NCBI RefSeq assembly: GCF_001875725.1
Contig: NZ_MLCQ01000029.1
Coordinates: 372,001-436,000 of the forward strand
DNA: 64,000 bases
Direction: 5' to 3'
Origin: Corynebacterium sp. NML140438
GTDB taxonomy: Bacteria; Actinomycetota; Actinomycetes; Mycobacteriales; Mycobacteriaceae
In this document: in pieces, positions 52,930-61,981 of the stretch
Position numbering within the stretch: the first letter of the stretch is position 1
Layout of the letters: each line of letters starts with the position of its first letter
Notes under the pieces: generated by a model
Database searches by the model: none
What the model was told of the DNA's origin: nothing
The model's input: the letters and a program-made list of their open reading frames with translations, nothing else
Made by a program: the position numbers and the translations under genes

Positions 52930-53925
52930 TTAGATCGACATCCCGACCCACACCGGCTCCGGCACTAGCCGGACGCCGAAGGCGCGCTCCACGCCGGCCT
53001 GCACGTCGCGGGCCAGGGCCACGATGTCGTCGGCCTTGGCGTTGCCCCGGTTGGTCAGCGCCAGGGTGTGCTTGGTGGACAGGCGGGCCGGGGCGTGCTC
53101 GCCGGGGTAGCCGCGGGGGAACCCGGCGCGCTCGATGAGCCAGGCGGCGGACAGTTTCACGCGGCCGTCCTCCTGTGGGTAGCGCGGCATCCCCTCAATA
53201 CCGATCGCATCTGCGACCGAGGCGTCCACCACCGGGTTCGTGAAGAACGAGCCCGCGGACCAGGTGTCGTGGTCGGCTGAGTCGAGCACCATGCCCTTCG
53301 CCCGGCGCGTCTCCAGGACTGACTCGCGCGCCTCCGCGAGGGGGACCCGCTTGCCGCCGAGGTGGCGCAGCGGCGCCGACAGGTCCGACTTGGTCAGCTT
53401 CAACTCGATCTCGAGGACCACGGCGCGGTGGGTGAACTTCAGGTTGGAGTAGCGGTACGCCAGCTCCAGGGACTCCGGGGTCACCCATTCGTCCACGCCG
53501 GTTTCTCGGTTCCACAGGCGGACGCGGTGCAGCACGTCGGCGATCTCGGCGCCGTAGGCCCCCACGTTCTGCACCGGGGTGGCCCCAGCGGAGCCTGGGA
53601 TGCCGGACAGGGCCTCAATGCCCGCCAGGCCGTGCTCCACGGCGTAGGCAACCACGTCGTCCCACACGGTGCCGGCGCCGACGCGGAACAGGGCGTCGTC
53701 GAGAAGCTTGATGCCGGCGTTGCGCACGAGTACCGCCGTAACCCCTTGCGGGCCGTCAGCAACGACAAGGTTGGAGCCGCCGCCCACGATGAGCAGTGGC
53801 GTGCCCGCGGCGTCGAGGCGCGCGACCGTCGCTGCGAGGTCCTCGGCGGTGTCGCAGCGGATCACATCGGCGGGGGTGCCACCGACGCGCAGAGTTGTCA
53901 TTGAGGCAAAAGATGTATCAGACAC
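52930..53925 (-). CDS. murB: UDP-N-acetylenolpyruvoylglucosamine reductase
   Basis: A 331-aa flavoenzyme that makes UDP-MurNAc for peptidoglycan. Seen: FAD-binding TTLRVGGTPADVI and LLIVGGGSNLVVAD, the Ser/Glu-type active region GIPGSAGATPVQNVGAYGAEI, and AGSFFTNPV. The start GTG at 53925 is chosen because a TACCGT box ends 7 nt upstream; the longer open frame to 54438 reads antisense through another gene. It is divergent from the DUF2505 gene, with overlapping -10 boxes. Confidence 0.93.
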   Translation of the reverse strand: MSDTSFASMTTLRVGGTPADVIRCDTAEDLAATVARLDAAGTPLLIVGGGSNLVVADGPQGVTAVLVRNAGIKLLDDALFRVGAGTVWDDVVAYAVEHGLAGIEALSGIPGSAGATPVQNVGAYGAEIADVLHRVRLWNRETGVDEWVTPESLELAYRYSNLKFTHRAVVLEIELKLTKSDLSAPLRHLGGKRVPLAEARESVLETRRAKGMVLDSADHDTWSAGSFFTNPVVDASVADAIGIEGMPRYPQEDGRVKLSAAWLIERAGFPRGYPGEHAPARLSTKHTLALTNRGNAKADDIVALARDVQAGVERAFGVRLVPEPVWVGMSI

Positions 53926-53932
53926 CCCATCA

Positions 53933-53942
53933 ACGGTAGTCT
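53933..53942. promoter_or_regulatory. Overlapping divergent leaderless promoters
   Basis: TACCGT on the minus strand (complement of 53933-53938, for murB) and TAGTCT on the plus strand (53937-53942) share two bases. Both are 7 nt from the start codons, so the two genes cannot both initiate at once on one molecule. Confidence 0.6.
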
Positions 53943-53949
53943 GTTCACT

Positions 53950-54426
53950 ATGACTGCACGTAGTGAAATCACCGTAACCATCAACCACCCTGCGCAGAAG
54001 GTGCGCGACGCCTTCGCGAGCAAGGAGTACTGGGAGTTCATCGCGGAGAAGCTGTCGCCGGAACCAGGCCAGCTTCACGAGTTCGACGGCTCCACCGCCG
54101 TCCTCTTTGAGATTCTGCCCAAGTCCATCCTGCCTGAGGCTGCGCAGGCCATGATTTCGCAGGACCTGAAGCTGAAGCGCACCGTTAACACCGGCGAAGA
54201 CCCGATCACCTTCACCGGAGACGTCAAGGGCACCCCGGTGGACTTCGGCGGCGAGATCACGCTGACCGACAACGGCGACACCACTTCCCTGGCCTACGAC
54301 AACGAGGCCAAGGTAGACATCCCATTCATGGGCGCTGCGCTGGAGCCGAAGGTTGCTGAGGCGCTCGAGGAGATCGTCGAAAATGAGGCGAAGCTCACCG
54401 AGGAATGGATCTCCAACAATCTCTAA
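53950..54426 (+). CDS. DUF2505 (SRPBCC-fold) protein
   Basis: A 158-aa protein with alternating strands and helices typical of the START-like DUF2505 family (SEITVTINHPAQKVRDAFASKEYW at the start, then PKVAEALEEIVENEAKLTEEWI at the end). Such folds bind hydrophobic ligands. The start is ATG 53950 with a leaderless-type -10. The exact function is unknown. It overlaps the methyltransferase start. Confidence 0.8.
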   Translation: MTARSEITVTINHPAQKVRDAFASKEYWEFIAEKLSPEPGQLHEFDGSTAVLFEILPKSILPEAAQAMISQDLKLKRTVNTGEDPITFTGDVKGTPVDFGGEITLTDNGDTTSLAYDNEAKVDIPFMGAALEPKVAEALEEIVENEAKLTEEWISNNL

Positions 54427-55237
54427 GCACCACCACAATCTGCGCTCGCAGGCGGGGCCCGGGCAGCCCTACGGGGTGATCACCCGGGGCACGACCGGCA
54501 TCAATCGGCTGCGGCGCTGCGATCGCTGGACCCGCCACAACGCGCGGGTCATTTCGCTTTTGCGCGAGGGGCGCCCGCTGGCGCTCGACGTCGGCTACGG
54601 CGCCTCCCACACCACCACCTGCGAGTGGGCTGGCTGGCTGCGGCGCATCAACCCCGACGTCGAGGTCGTCGGCTTGGAGATCAACCCCGAACGGGTCCTC
54701 CCGCTGCGCGACGGCGTCCGCTTCGAGCTCGGCGGCTTCGAGCTCGCCGGCTACCGGCCACATCTGGTGCGCGCGTTCAACGTGCTGCGCCAGTACGACG
54801 TCGCGGAAGTGCCCGACGTGTGGCGCACCGTCACGTCCAAGCTCGCCCCCGGAGGTCTCTTCATCGAGGGCACCTGCGACGAGCTCGGCCGCCGCAGCAC
54901 CTGGGTACTTCTCGACGCCACCGGCCCCCAAACACTCACCCTGTCCTGGGACCCATTCGACATTTCGACGCCCAGCGACCTCGCCGAACGCCTACCGAAG
55001 GCGCTCATTCACCGCAACGTCCCCGGCGAACCCATCCATGACTTTCTTCGCGACGCCGACTCCGCCTGGGAACACGCCGCCGGCTGGGAACCGCACGGGC
55101 CTCGGGTGCGGTGGCGCCACGCCCGCGAGGCGCTGGCCCGCGACTGGCCGATCACCCCGGTACGCCGCCGTCTCAGCGACAACACCGTCACCGTCGACTG
55201 GGCGGCTGTAGCGCCCCGGGGTGAGTCGCTACACTAG
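54383..55237 (+). CDS. Class I SAM-dependent methyltransferase
   Basis: A ~284-aa protein. GVITRGTTGINRLRRCDRW near the N-terminus, then the SAM-site glycine run LALDVGYGASHTTT and EVVGLEINPERV (motif II acidic residue), then VRAFNVLRQYDVAEVPDVWRTV. This type is conserved in corynebacteria; the substrate is unknown. The start is uncertain: ATG 54383 overlaps the DUF2505 gene by 44 nt, and the conserved part begins about 20 codons later. The stop is inside the -10 of the next gene. Confidence 0.75.
   Translation: MRRSSPRNGSPTISKHHHNLRSQAGPGQPYGVITRGTTGINRLRRCDRWTRHNARVISLLREGRPLALDVGYGASHTTTCEWAGWLRRINPDVEVVGLEINPERVLPLRDGVRFELGGFELAGYRPHLVRAFNVLRQYDVAEVPDVWRTVTSKLAPGGLFIEGTCDELGRRSTWVLLDATGPQTLTLSWDPFDISTPSDLAERLPKALIHRNVPGEPIHDFLRDADSAWEHAAGWEPHGPRVRWRHAREALARDWPITPVRRRLSDNTVTVDWAAVAPRGESLH
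55230..55235 (+). promoter_or_regulatory. -10 box of a leaderless promoter (LmeA-like gene)
   Basis: TACACT is 7 nt before ATG 55243 and overlaps the TAG stop of the methyltransferase gene. Confidence 0.55.
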
Positions 55238-55242
55238 TGCGC

Positions 55243-55971
55243 ATGAAAACCGTCTGGAAAGTCCTGATCGGCATCCTCGCCGCCATCCTGGTCCTGTTCA
55301 TCGCCGCCGAAGCCGGCACACGTGCGTACATCGGCAACCAGATGCGTGACCAAGCACCGGAGGGCACCGAGGTTTCCTTCGGCGCTTCCCCGCTGACGCT
55401 CGGCATGTTGAGCGGCACCATCCCCCACATCACGGTGACCACACCTTCCACGCTGGTGGTCAACGGCGACGACACCACCGGCCAGCCGGCCTCCACCGTG
55501 GAGATGGACTCCATCAAGGTTGACGCCAGCGGCCAATCCATCGCGGACACCCTCACCGCCACCACCGAAGTCCCGAGCGAGTTCGTGCGCGCAACGCTGA
55601 ACAAGCAACTGCATCAGAGCATCGACAACGACTTTTTCTCCGCGCTCATTAACGTGTCCGAGGTGACCACCTCCCCCGAGGACGGCACTTTCACCGTCGA
55701 GTTCAGCGGCGGCGCCGCGGCGGTTTCCCTGCGCCCCGTCATCGACGAGGCCGGCGAGTTCTCTGTCCAGGCGGTCGACACTTCTCTGTTCGGCAACACG
55801 CTGCCGGACGAGATCTCCTCAGCGCTCACTGACGCGCTCACCAACGGCGTGGCCGAATACACCGACCAGGCGATGCGCATCACCGGCTTCGACGTCGTCC
55901 CCGGTGGCCTCCGCGTCACGATGCAGGGCCACAACGTGGACTTCGCCGAACTCCAGGCCTACCAGCCGTAG
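55243..55971 (+). CDS. LmeA-like lipid-binding/phospholipase protein (DUF2993)
   Basis: A 242-aa exported protein. An N-terminal signal-anchor (VWKVLIGILAAILVLFIAAEAG) is followed by a DUF2993-type domain (ASPLTLGMLSGTIPHITV, then MRITGFDVVPGGLRVTMQG). In mycobacteria the family member LmeA is an envelope protein needed for lipomannan elongation or PIM processing. A similar periplasmic role is inferred. The 3' end overlaps the convergent DUF2516 gene by 13 nt. Confidence 0.8.
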   Translation: MKTVWKVLIGILAAILVLFIAAEAGTRAYIGNQMRDQAPEGTEVSFGASPLTLGMLSGTIPHITVTTPSTLVVNGDDTTGQPASTVEMDSIKVDASGQSIADTLTATTEVPSEFVRATLNKQLHQSIDNDFFSALINVSEVTTSPEDGTFTVEFSGGAAAVSLRPVIDEAGEFSVQAVDTSLFGNTLPDEISSALTDALTNGVAEYTDQAMRITGFDVVPGGLRVTMQGHNVDFAELQAYQP

Positions 55972-56264
55972 TTCCCCCGCAAAATGTTATTGATCTGCGG
56001 CCGAACATCGAAGAAATACACACCGATGGCGACCGCACCAATCCACGCCACGAACGGCAACGACAGTATGCAGGCAATCGCGGAACCAGCCAGAATGGCC
56101 ACCCACGTGCGCTTCGACTGACGCCCTGCCGCCTCGAAGGCGTCCGGGCGCGTCGACGCCACCATCACCGCCCCCACAATGCCCGCGATGGCCAGCACCC
56201 AAAACAGCAGCGCGTTCGCCATCACAGGCAGCGACATGATCAGCTGCTCAGCAGACAGCGACAT
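55959..56264 (-). CDS. DUF2516 small membrane protein
   Basis: A 101-aa protein with three membrane segments: ANALLFWVLAIAGIVGAVMV, the Ala-rich VAILAGSAIACILSLPFVAW, and the hydrophobic GAVAIGVYFF. It ends RPQINNILRGNYGW. This fits DUF2516 of actinobacteria, unknown in function. Its start shares a base with the stop of the helical gene upstream, so they are coupled. Confidence 0.8.
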   Translation of the reverse strand: MSLSAEQLIMSLPVMANALLFWVLAIAGIVGAVMVASTRPDAFEAAGRQSKRTWVAILAGSAIACILSLPFVAWIGAVAIGVYFFDVRPQINNILRGNYGW

Positions 56265-56653
56265 TACTTCTTGCCGCCCAGGTCAGCGATGCGCTCCTGC
56301 ACACGCGCAACCACGGACTCGATGCGCTGCTTCGCGTCATCAGCGTCAATGTTGCCGAACGCGTCGCGGATCTCCTCAGCGACCAGCTTGAGAGCGTCCT
56401 TCGCCTCGTCGGCCTCGGTGGAGTCGCCGATGTTGCGCACGATGGACTCAGCGTCGCTCGCGAAGGAGGACACGGCGTCCTTGAGCTCCTTGTCGTCGCC
56501 CGCACCATCGAACGTGCTGCGCGCATTGTCGACAGCCTGCTTCAGCTGCTCAGTCACATCGCCACCCAGCTTGCCGACGGCCTCCCCGACCGACTGCCCA
56601 GCAACCAGCAACGCATCCGCAATATCGCGCAGACCAGAATTCTTCTCAGACAT
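56264..56653 (-). CDS. Helical cytoplasmic protein (CGLAU_01105-type)
   Basis: A 129-aa acidic helical protein: SGLRDIADALLVAGQSVGEAVGKLG then a second half rich in Asp/Ala/Lys (DAKQRIESVVARVQERIADLGGKK). It is probably a helical bundle or coiled coil. It is conserved in corynebacteria without known function. Start ATG at 56653, AAGGAG upstream. It lies in a row with the DUF445 and DUF2516 genes. Confidence 0.75.
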   Translation of the reverse strand: MSEKNSGLRDIADALLVAGQSVGEAVGKLGGDVTEQLKQAVDNARSTFDGAGDDKELKDAVSSFASDAESIVRNIGDSTEADEAKDALKLVAEEIRDAFGNIDADDAKQRIESVVARVQERIADLGGKK

Positions 56654-56666
56654 AATCCTTCTCCTT

Positions 56667-57947
56667 TTAGAAAAACAACAACTGTGACACAGCGTATATA
56701 ACAAGTCCGGCCAATGCACCCACGATCGTGCCGTTCACGCGGATGTACTGCAGGTCCTTGCCCACCATCAGCTCGATCTTCTCGGCGGCTTCCTGCCCGT
56801 CCCACTTCTGAATCGTCTCCGAAATGATCCCGACGATCTGCCCCGCGCCGTTCTCCGCCGCGAAGTGCGTCCACTTTCGCAGGTTGCGCTCGGCCGCCTC
56901 ACGTGTCTCGGGTTCGTTGACCAGCTTTTCGCCCCACTCGTGCACCGTCAGCGCAATCTTTCGACGCACCATGCTCTCCGGGTCCGACGCCGACTCAATA
57001 ATCGCCGCCGACACCTGCCCCCACAGCCCAGCGGCCGCGTTCTGCACCGCGTTCGACGCCATCACGTCCGCCTTCAGCTCCTCCACGCGGGTGATCATGG
57101 CACCGTCGAACTGTAGGTCCTGCGCGAACTGGTTGATTTGGCGTCGAATAGCTCGGCGAGCCTCGTGGTCCTTGTCCTTATCGACGTCCGCCATGAACGC
57201 CACCAGCTCGTTATAGACCTTCGCGCCGACCAGCTCCTTGGCGAACTTCGGTGCCCAAGCGGGCATCCGCTCGTCGATGGTGCGGACGATCGCGTCCTCC
57301 ATGCCTGCGAGGCGCTCGTTGCCCCAGGCAACGATGTCGTCAACCAACGGCTCGATCTTGCCATCCGCGATGAATCCCTCCAACGCGCGCCCGATCGGCG
57401 GGCCCCAGATCGGCTCCGCGAAGCGGTCAATCACCTGCGCGTTGAGGAACTCCTCCGCCTCCGCGGGGTCGACCGCCTCGACAGCCTTGACCGTAAACTT
57501 GCCGACCTCCTCCGATACCCGCTTCGCGTTCTTCTCCAGTGATAACCACTTTCCGGCACGCTCCGGGATCCCCGCCGCCATCACCTTCTCCGTGATGGTC
57601 TCCGCGTTCAGGAAGTTCTCGCTGACAAACTCGCTGAGCGCGTCAGCCACCTGGTCCTTCTTGTTCGGCACCAGGGCCGTGTGTGGGATCGGCAGGCCCA
57701 TCGGGTGCTTAAAAATCGCAGCGACTGCGAACCAGTCCGCCAACCCACCAACCATGCCGGCCTCCGCTGCCGCACGCACGTACCCCACCCACAGCGGTGC
57801 CGTGCCCTGCGACTGCCACCACGAGCACGACAAAAAGATCACAGCCATCAGCCCCAACAGGGCCGTCACCCCGATCTTGTACTTCCGCAGCGTTCTGCGA
57901 CGCTGTTCATCCGCCTCGGTGAGCTCCATTAACGCGTGTGTAGCCAT
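56667..57947 (-). CDS. DUF445 family membrane protein
   Basis: A 426-aa protein. The N-terminal membrane region contains GVTALLGLMAVIFLSCSWW, then AEAGMVGGLADWFAVAAIFKHPMGLPIPHTALVP, the DUF445 signature. A long helical domain follows, and a final hydrophobic segment near the C-terminus (VNGTIVGALAGLVIYAVSQLLFF). The repeated helical units (~40 residues) resemble a lipid-transport or ring-like scaffold seen in related families; function unknown. The gene ends just before the helical protein gene. Confidence 0.85.
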   Translation of the reverse strand: MATHALMELTEADEQRRRTLRKYKIGVTALLGLMAVIFLSCSWWQSQGTAPLWVGYVRAAAEAGMVGGLADWFAVAAIFKHPMGLPIPHTALVPNKKDQVADALSEFVSENFLNAETITEKVMAAGIPERAGKWLSLEKNAKRVSEEVGKFTVKAVEAVDPAEAEEFLNAQVIDRFAEPIWGPPIGRALEGFIADGKIEPLVDDIVAWGNERLAGMEDAIVRTIDERMPAWAPKFAKELVGAKVYNELVAFMADVDKDKDHEARRAIRRQINQFAQDLQFDGAMITRVEELKADVMASNAVQNAAAGLWGQVSAAIIESASDPESMVRRKIALTVHEWGEKLVNEPETREAAERNLRKWTHFAAENGAGQIVGIISETIQKWDGQEAAEKIELMVGKDLQYIRVNGTIVGALAGLVIYAVSQLLFF

Positions 57948-57962
57948 GCACTTGATTAAAGC

Positions 57963-58004
57963 AAAAATCTCCCCGCCACCACACCGAGCGTGGTAACGGG
58001 GAGA
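57963..58004 (-). terminator. Terminator of the sdh operon
   Basis: TCTCCCCG (57968-57975) pairs with CGGGGAGA (57997-58004); on the minus strand a T run follows (complement of 57963-57967). It lies 14 bp past the stop of the last gene of the operon. Confidence 0.9.
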
Positions 58005-58018
58005 CCTGGAGGTAGCCG

Positions 58019-58387
58019 CTAATTGACGCGACCGGTTTGCTCACGGTACTGACGGTAGCCCGCGCGGCCCTTCACAATCAGGACAACGCCGAGGACAAGC
58101 GTCACAACCGCCTCTACGAGGCCGCACAGGATGAGCTGTCTGCTGAGCTCAGCAGACGCGCCGTACCCGTACGTGCCAACAGTTGCACCCCAGATGGCGA
58201 GCCCCATACCGAACAGTGATGCCAAAATCAGGCCCATTGCCACCCACGTAGAGTAACGCAGCAGCGAAGAGTGCGGCGCAGAGTACGACACCGGGTCGTA
58301 GCCTTCGACGTACAGGTCCTGAATCTTGCCCTCGTACTCAGGGAACGATTCACTGCGGATATCAGCTACAGCATGTTGGGACGCCAT
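58019..58387 (-). CDS. Small membrane protein at the end of the sdh operon
   Basis: A 122-aa protein with two membrane segments (WVAMGLILASLFGMGLAIWGATVG and LILCGLVEAVVTLVLGVVLI) and a soluble N-terminus (ESFPEYEGKIQDLYVEGYDPVSY). Its place 30 bp after sdhB in a terminated operon suggests a link to succinate dehydrogenase, perhaps as an assembly or small accessory subunit. No known domain. It is common in corynebacteria. Confidence 0.75.
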   Translation of the reverse strand: MASQHAVADIRSESFPEYEGKIQDLYVEGYDPVSYSAPHSSLLRYSTWVAMGLILASLFGMGLAIWGATVGTYGYGASAELSRQLILCGLVEAVVTLVLGVVLIVKGRAGYRQYREQTGRVN

Positions 58388-58417
58388 CGTTGTTTCCTTC
58401 CTCGTTTACGTTTCGTT

Positions 58418-59167
58418 TTAGTCGTCGCCGCCACGGACTGCCGCGCGGACGCGCTCGGCGTTGATCGCGCCAACCGCATCCAGCGGGATGCCTGCAGGGC
58501 AGACGTCTGCGCACTCGCCGTACAGGGAGCAAGGACCGAAGTTGGTTTCCAACTCATCGATCATCTTGCGTGCACGACGGCTGCGCTCCAGCTTGCCCAG
58601 TGGCAGCAGCTTCAAGTGCTTCAGCTTAGCACCAGTGAACAGGTGCGCGGCGCCATTCGGGCACGCAGCCACACAAGCGCCACAGCCAATGCAGGCCGCG
58701 TAGTCGAGCGCAAGCTCCGAGTCGTGGTGGTTGACGGACAGGGTGTCTGCGTCCGGGGCGGTACCCGGGAAGACGGAGACGTAGCCGCCCTGCTGCATCA
58801 CGCGGTCGAGCGCGGAGCGGTCAACCACGAGGTCCTTGATGACCGGGAACACAGCGGAACGGAACGGCTCAATCTTGAGGGTGTCGCCGTCGTTGTAGTT
58901 CACCAGGCGCTGCAGACATGCAGGGACGTTCTGGTCCGCACCGTGTGGGCGACCGTTGATGGTCAAACCACAGGTACCGCAGATGCCCTCGCGGCAGTCA
59001 GAAGCGTAGGTGAAAGGCTCCTTGCCTTCCTCAACAAATTGGTTGTTGACGTGGTCAAGCAGCTCCAGGATGGACATCTGCTCAACTGCGTCCGGCACCT
59101 CGACGGTCTCGAAGTGGCCTTCAGTATCGGGTCCGGCCTGACGCCAGATCTCAAGTGTCAGTTTCAT
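58418..59167 (-). CDS. sdhB: Succinate dehydrogenase iron-sulfur subunit
   Basis: A 249-aa protein carrying three Fe-S clusters between FAD and quinone. First cluster: SDCREGICGTCGL with PACLQRL; second: CIGCGACVAACP; third: GPCSLYGECADVCPAGIP. The ATG shares one base with the sdhA stop (TAATG). The order sdhC-sdhA-sdhB and the single membrane subunit match B. subtilis-type enzymes. Confidence 0.95.
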   Translation of the reverse strand: MKLTLEIWRQAGPDTEGHFETVEVPDAVEQMSILELLDHVNNQFVEEGKEPFTYASDCREGICGTCGLTINGRPHGADQNVPACLQRLVNYNDGDTLKIEPFRSAVFPVIKDLVVDRSALDRVMQQGGYVSVFPGTAPDADTLSVNHHDSELALDYAACIGCGACVAACPNGAAHLFTGAKLKHLKLLPLGKLERSRRARKMIDELETNFGPCSLYGECADVCPAGIPLDAVGAINAERVRAAVRGGDD

Positions 59168-61185
59168 TACTTGTAGTTCCTCGTCATCAGTGGGATCGAA
59201 TCGAAGTACAGTGGCTCGGCGTGACGCACGAACTGGTCGTTGCCCACGGTCTCCCATGCGGAGACGAAGCACCAGTTCTCGTCGTCACGCGCAGCCTCGC
59301 CGTCTTCGGTGAGGTGGTCCATGCGGTAGTGAGCGCCACAGGACTCGTCGCGGTCAAGTGCGTCAATGCACATCAGCTCGCCGAGGTTGATGTAGTCAAC
59401 CAGGCGAAGCGCAGCCTCGAGCACCTGGTTCATCTCGTCAGCACGGCCTGGGATGTGCAGGTTCGCCCAGAAGTCGTCACGCAGGGCACGGATCTTGTCG
59501 ATGCCCTCGCGCAGGCTGTCTGCGGTACGTGCCACGCCACAGTGCAGGTACAGAATCTCGCCCAGCTTGATGTGGTAGTACTCCGGACCGTGTGGGTCGG
59601 AGCCCTTGATGTTCATCAGGCTGTCAATACGCTTCTGCGCACGCTGCACGGCTTCGACAGATGCCGGAGCATCCTCTGCGTACACCGGCTCGTTCAGGTG
59701 ATCCGCCAGGTAGTTCGGCACCGTGAACGGAATGGTGAACCAGCCGTCAACCGATGCGGACAGCAGCGAGTTCGCGCCCAGGCGGTTCGCGCCGTGGTAG
59801 GTCCAGGAGCACTCGCCTGCTGCGAAGAGGCCGTCGATAGACGTCATCTCGTTGAAGTCGGTCCACAGGCCACCCATGGAGAAGTGCACCGTCGGTGCAA
59901 TGCGCATCGGAGCCTTGTATGGGTTCTCGCCGGTGGAATCCTCGTACATCTCGAAGAGGTTGCCGTAACGCTCACGGATAGTGTCCTCGCCAAGGCGCGC
60001 GATGGAGTCCTTGAAGTCCAGGTACGCCGAGTTGTGCAGCGGGCCAACACCGAAACCAGCGTTCAGCTGCTGCGAAATAGCACGGGACGCAACGTCACGC
60101 GGCACGAGGTTACCGAACGCCGGGTAGCGACGCTCCAGGAAGTAATCGCGCTCGTCCTCTGGAATGGTGTTCGGGTCGCGGTCGTCGCCCTTTTCCTTCG
60201 GGGTCCAAATGCGGCCGTCGTTACGCAGAGACTCGGACATCAGCGTCGTCTTCGACTGCCAGCTCGCGTTCAACGGCAGGCCAGTCGGGTGGAACTGAAT
60301 GAACGCCGGCGAAGCCAGGTACGCACCAAGCTCGTGCGCACGCATCATCGCGGAAGAGTTCGAGTTCTTCGCCAACGTCGTCTTGTGGTACACGTTGCCG
60401 TAACCGCCGGTACCCAGCACAACAGCGTGGCCGGTGAACGGGGTCAGGGAGCCGTCAATCAGGTTGCGGGTAACAATACCGCGGCAACGCTTCTTGCCGT
60501 CTTCCTCAGTAATGATCAGATCGATCAGGTCGTTGTGCGTGAAGATCTCAACGTTGCCCAGGTGGATCTGACGCTGCAGCGCCGAAGCGGTGGACAGCTG
60601 CAGCTGCTGGCCCGTTTGGCCACGGGTGTAGTAGGTACGGGAGACCTGCACGCCACCGAAGGAACGGGTAGCCAACGCTCCGCCGTACTCACGCGCAAAC
60701 GGGGCACCAATAGCGTTCATGTGGTCAATGACGCGGACCGACTCGACAGCCAAGCGCCAGCAGTCAGCCTCACGGCAGCGGTAGTCGCCACCCTTCACGG
60801 TGTCCTTCACGTGGCGGTACGCGCCGTCGTTATCAACCTTCTTGCCGCGGGCGGCGTTGACGCCACCCTGCGCTGCGATGGAGTGTGCACGACGAGGAGC
60901 GTCATGGTACGTGAAAACCTGTACCTGATAGCCCAACTCGCCCAACGCGGCAGCAGAAGCACCGGCAGCCAAGCCCGTGCCCACAACGAGCACCTTAAAC
61001 TTGCGACGGTTCAGCGGGGACACCAGCTGCATGTGGTCCTTCTGGTACTCCCACATGTCCTTCATCCGCACCTTGTGGCGGTCCGGCATCGCATTATCAA
61101 GAATGCGGCCAATGGTGACGCCAGGAGCCGAGGACTCCGGCTGGCGGAACACCTCGTCCTGCGTCTGGTTCAAAGAGGTAGTCAT
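59167..61185 (-). CDS. sdhA: Succinate dehydrogenase flavoprotein subunit
   Basis: A 672-aa subunit with covalent FAD. Seen: VVGTGLAAGASAAALGELG, RRAHSIAAQGGVNAA, and the C-terminal part with ECSWTYHGANRLGANSLL. Full length. AGGAG precedes the ATG at 61185. The enzyme oxidises succinate to fumarate and passes electrons to SdhB. Confidence 0.95.
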   Translation of the reverse strand: MTTSLNQTQDEVFRQPESSAPGVTIGRILDNAMPDRHKVRMKDMWEYQKDHMQLVSPLNRRKFKVLVVGTGLAAGASAAALGELGYQVQVFTYHDAPRRAHSIAAQGGVNAARGKKVDNDGAYRHVKDTVKGGDYRCREADCWRLAVESVRVIDHMNAIGAPFAREYGGALATRSFGGVQVSRTYYTRGQTGQQLQLSTASALQRQIHLGNVEIFTHNDLIDLIITEEDGKKRCRGIVTRNLIDGSLTPFTGHAVVLGTGGYGNVYHKTTLAKNSNSSAMMRAHELGAYLASPAFIQFHPTGLPLNASWQSKTTLMSESLRNDGRIWTPKEKGDDRDPNTIPEDERDYFLERRYPAFGNLVPRDVASRAISQQLNAGFGVGPLHNSAYLDFKDSIARLGEDTIRERYGNLFEMYEDSTGENPYKAPMRIAPTVHFSMGGLWTDFNEMTSIDGLFAAGECSWTYHGANRLGANSLLSASVDGWFTIPFTVPNYLADHLNEPVYAEDAPASVEAVQRAQKRIDSLMNIKGSDPHGPEYYHIKLGEILYLHCGVARTADSLREGIDKIRALRDDFWANLHIPGRADEMNQVLEAALRLVDYINLGELMCIDALDRDESCGAHYRMDHLTEDGEAARDDENWCFVSAWETVGNDQFVRHAEPLYFDSIPLMTRNYK

Positions 61186-61207
61186 TAAAGTTTCTCCTAA
61201 TCAGCCG

Positions 61208-61981
61208 TTAGCGGGTGTATCCCGGGATAAGCCCAGCCATAATGGCCAGTGGCATGATGACATTTCCAAGAACAACGATGAACGGCAGTACGTACCCCAA
61301 CACGACCATCACGCCACGTCCACGCTCGCCGAGCCATCCAAGGTCAGAAACCGCCAGGTACACACCGTGCGTCAGGTGCAGCAGCAGCGCCAGCATGGCA
61401 ACCACATAGAACAAGGTCACGTACCAACGCTCCGGAGCGAAGGTTGCAATCAGGTTGTCACGAACATTGCCATGAACGAACTGCTCAGAAGCAACAACAG
61501 TGCCCGCAGTCAGATCCAGAATGTGGAAGACAATGAACAGCAGCAAGATAACGCCGGTCACCAGCATCCAACGCGTAGCGGTGGACTGCCAGCCCCCCAT
61601 CAGGTTCGTGCGCTTGAACGTACCGCGCGACTCGGCGGAGCGCTTCTTCAGAGCAAACGCACCATACACGTGCAGGATCAGGCAGGTCAGCAGCACGATA
61701 CGGAGAATCCACAGGAATCCCCCACGTGGGAACAGCGGCTCACCGAACGTACGGAACCACTCGCCGTAGTCATCAATGTGTGCGCCGCCATCAGCCTTAA
61801 GCGGCATAAAAATTTTCAGGTTGCCCACCATGTGAACAAGCAGGAAAAGCCCGAAGATGAGGCCAGTGATGGCCATTTCAAGCTTTACTACCCACGTTGG
61901 GATCCCTGGCCGCTCTCGTAGCGGCTCCTCAGTAATTTTTCCGTGACGAATTGCTTCACGGTCTGTTTTTTGTACAGTCAT
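61208..61981 (-). CDS. sdhC: Succinate dehydrogenase cytochrome b subunit
   Basis: A 257-aa membrane anchor with five hydrophobic segments (first AITGLIFGLFLLVHMVGNLK, with the heme-ligand type His), B. subtilis/cytochrome b558 type, no separate SdhD. Histidines in LVHMVG, LILHVYGAF, VFHILDL and LLLHLTHGVY are candidates for two hemes. The start is ATG 61981 behind GGAGG. It is the first gene of the operon. Confidence 0.92.
   Translation of the reverse strand: MTVQKTDREAIRHGKITEEPLRERPGIPTWVVKLEMAITGLIFGLFLLVHMVGNLKIFMPLKADGGAHIDDYGEWFRTFGEPLFPRGGFLWILRIVLLTCLILHVYGAFALKKRSAESRGTFKRTNLMGGWQSTATRWMLVTGVILLLFIVFHILDLTAGTVVASEQFVHGNVRDNLIATFAPERWYVTLFYVVAMLALLLHLTHGVYLAVSDLGWLGERGRGVMVVLGYVLPFIVVLGNVIMPLAIMAGLIPGYTR

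Noticed and set aside
53926..54438. N-terminal extension of murB
   Set aside because: It reads antisense through the DUF2505 gene; the leaderless GTG at 53925 gives a normal MurB.
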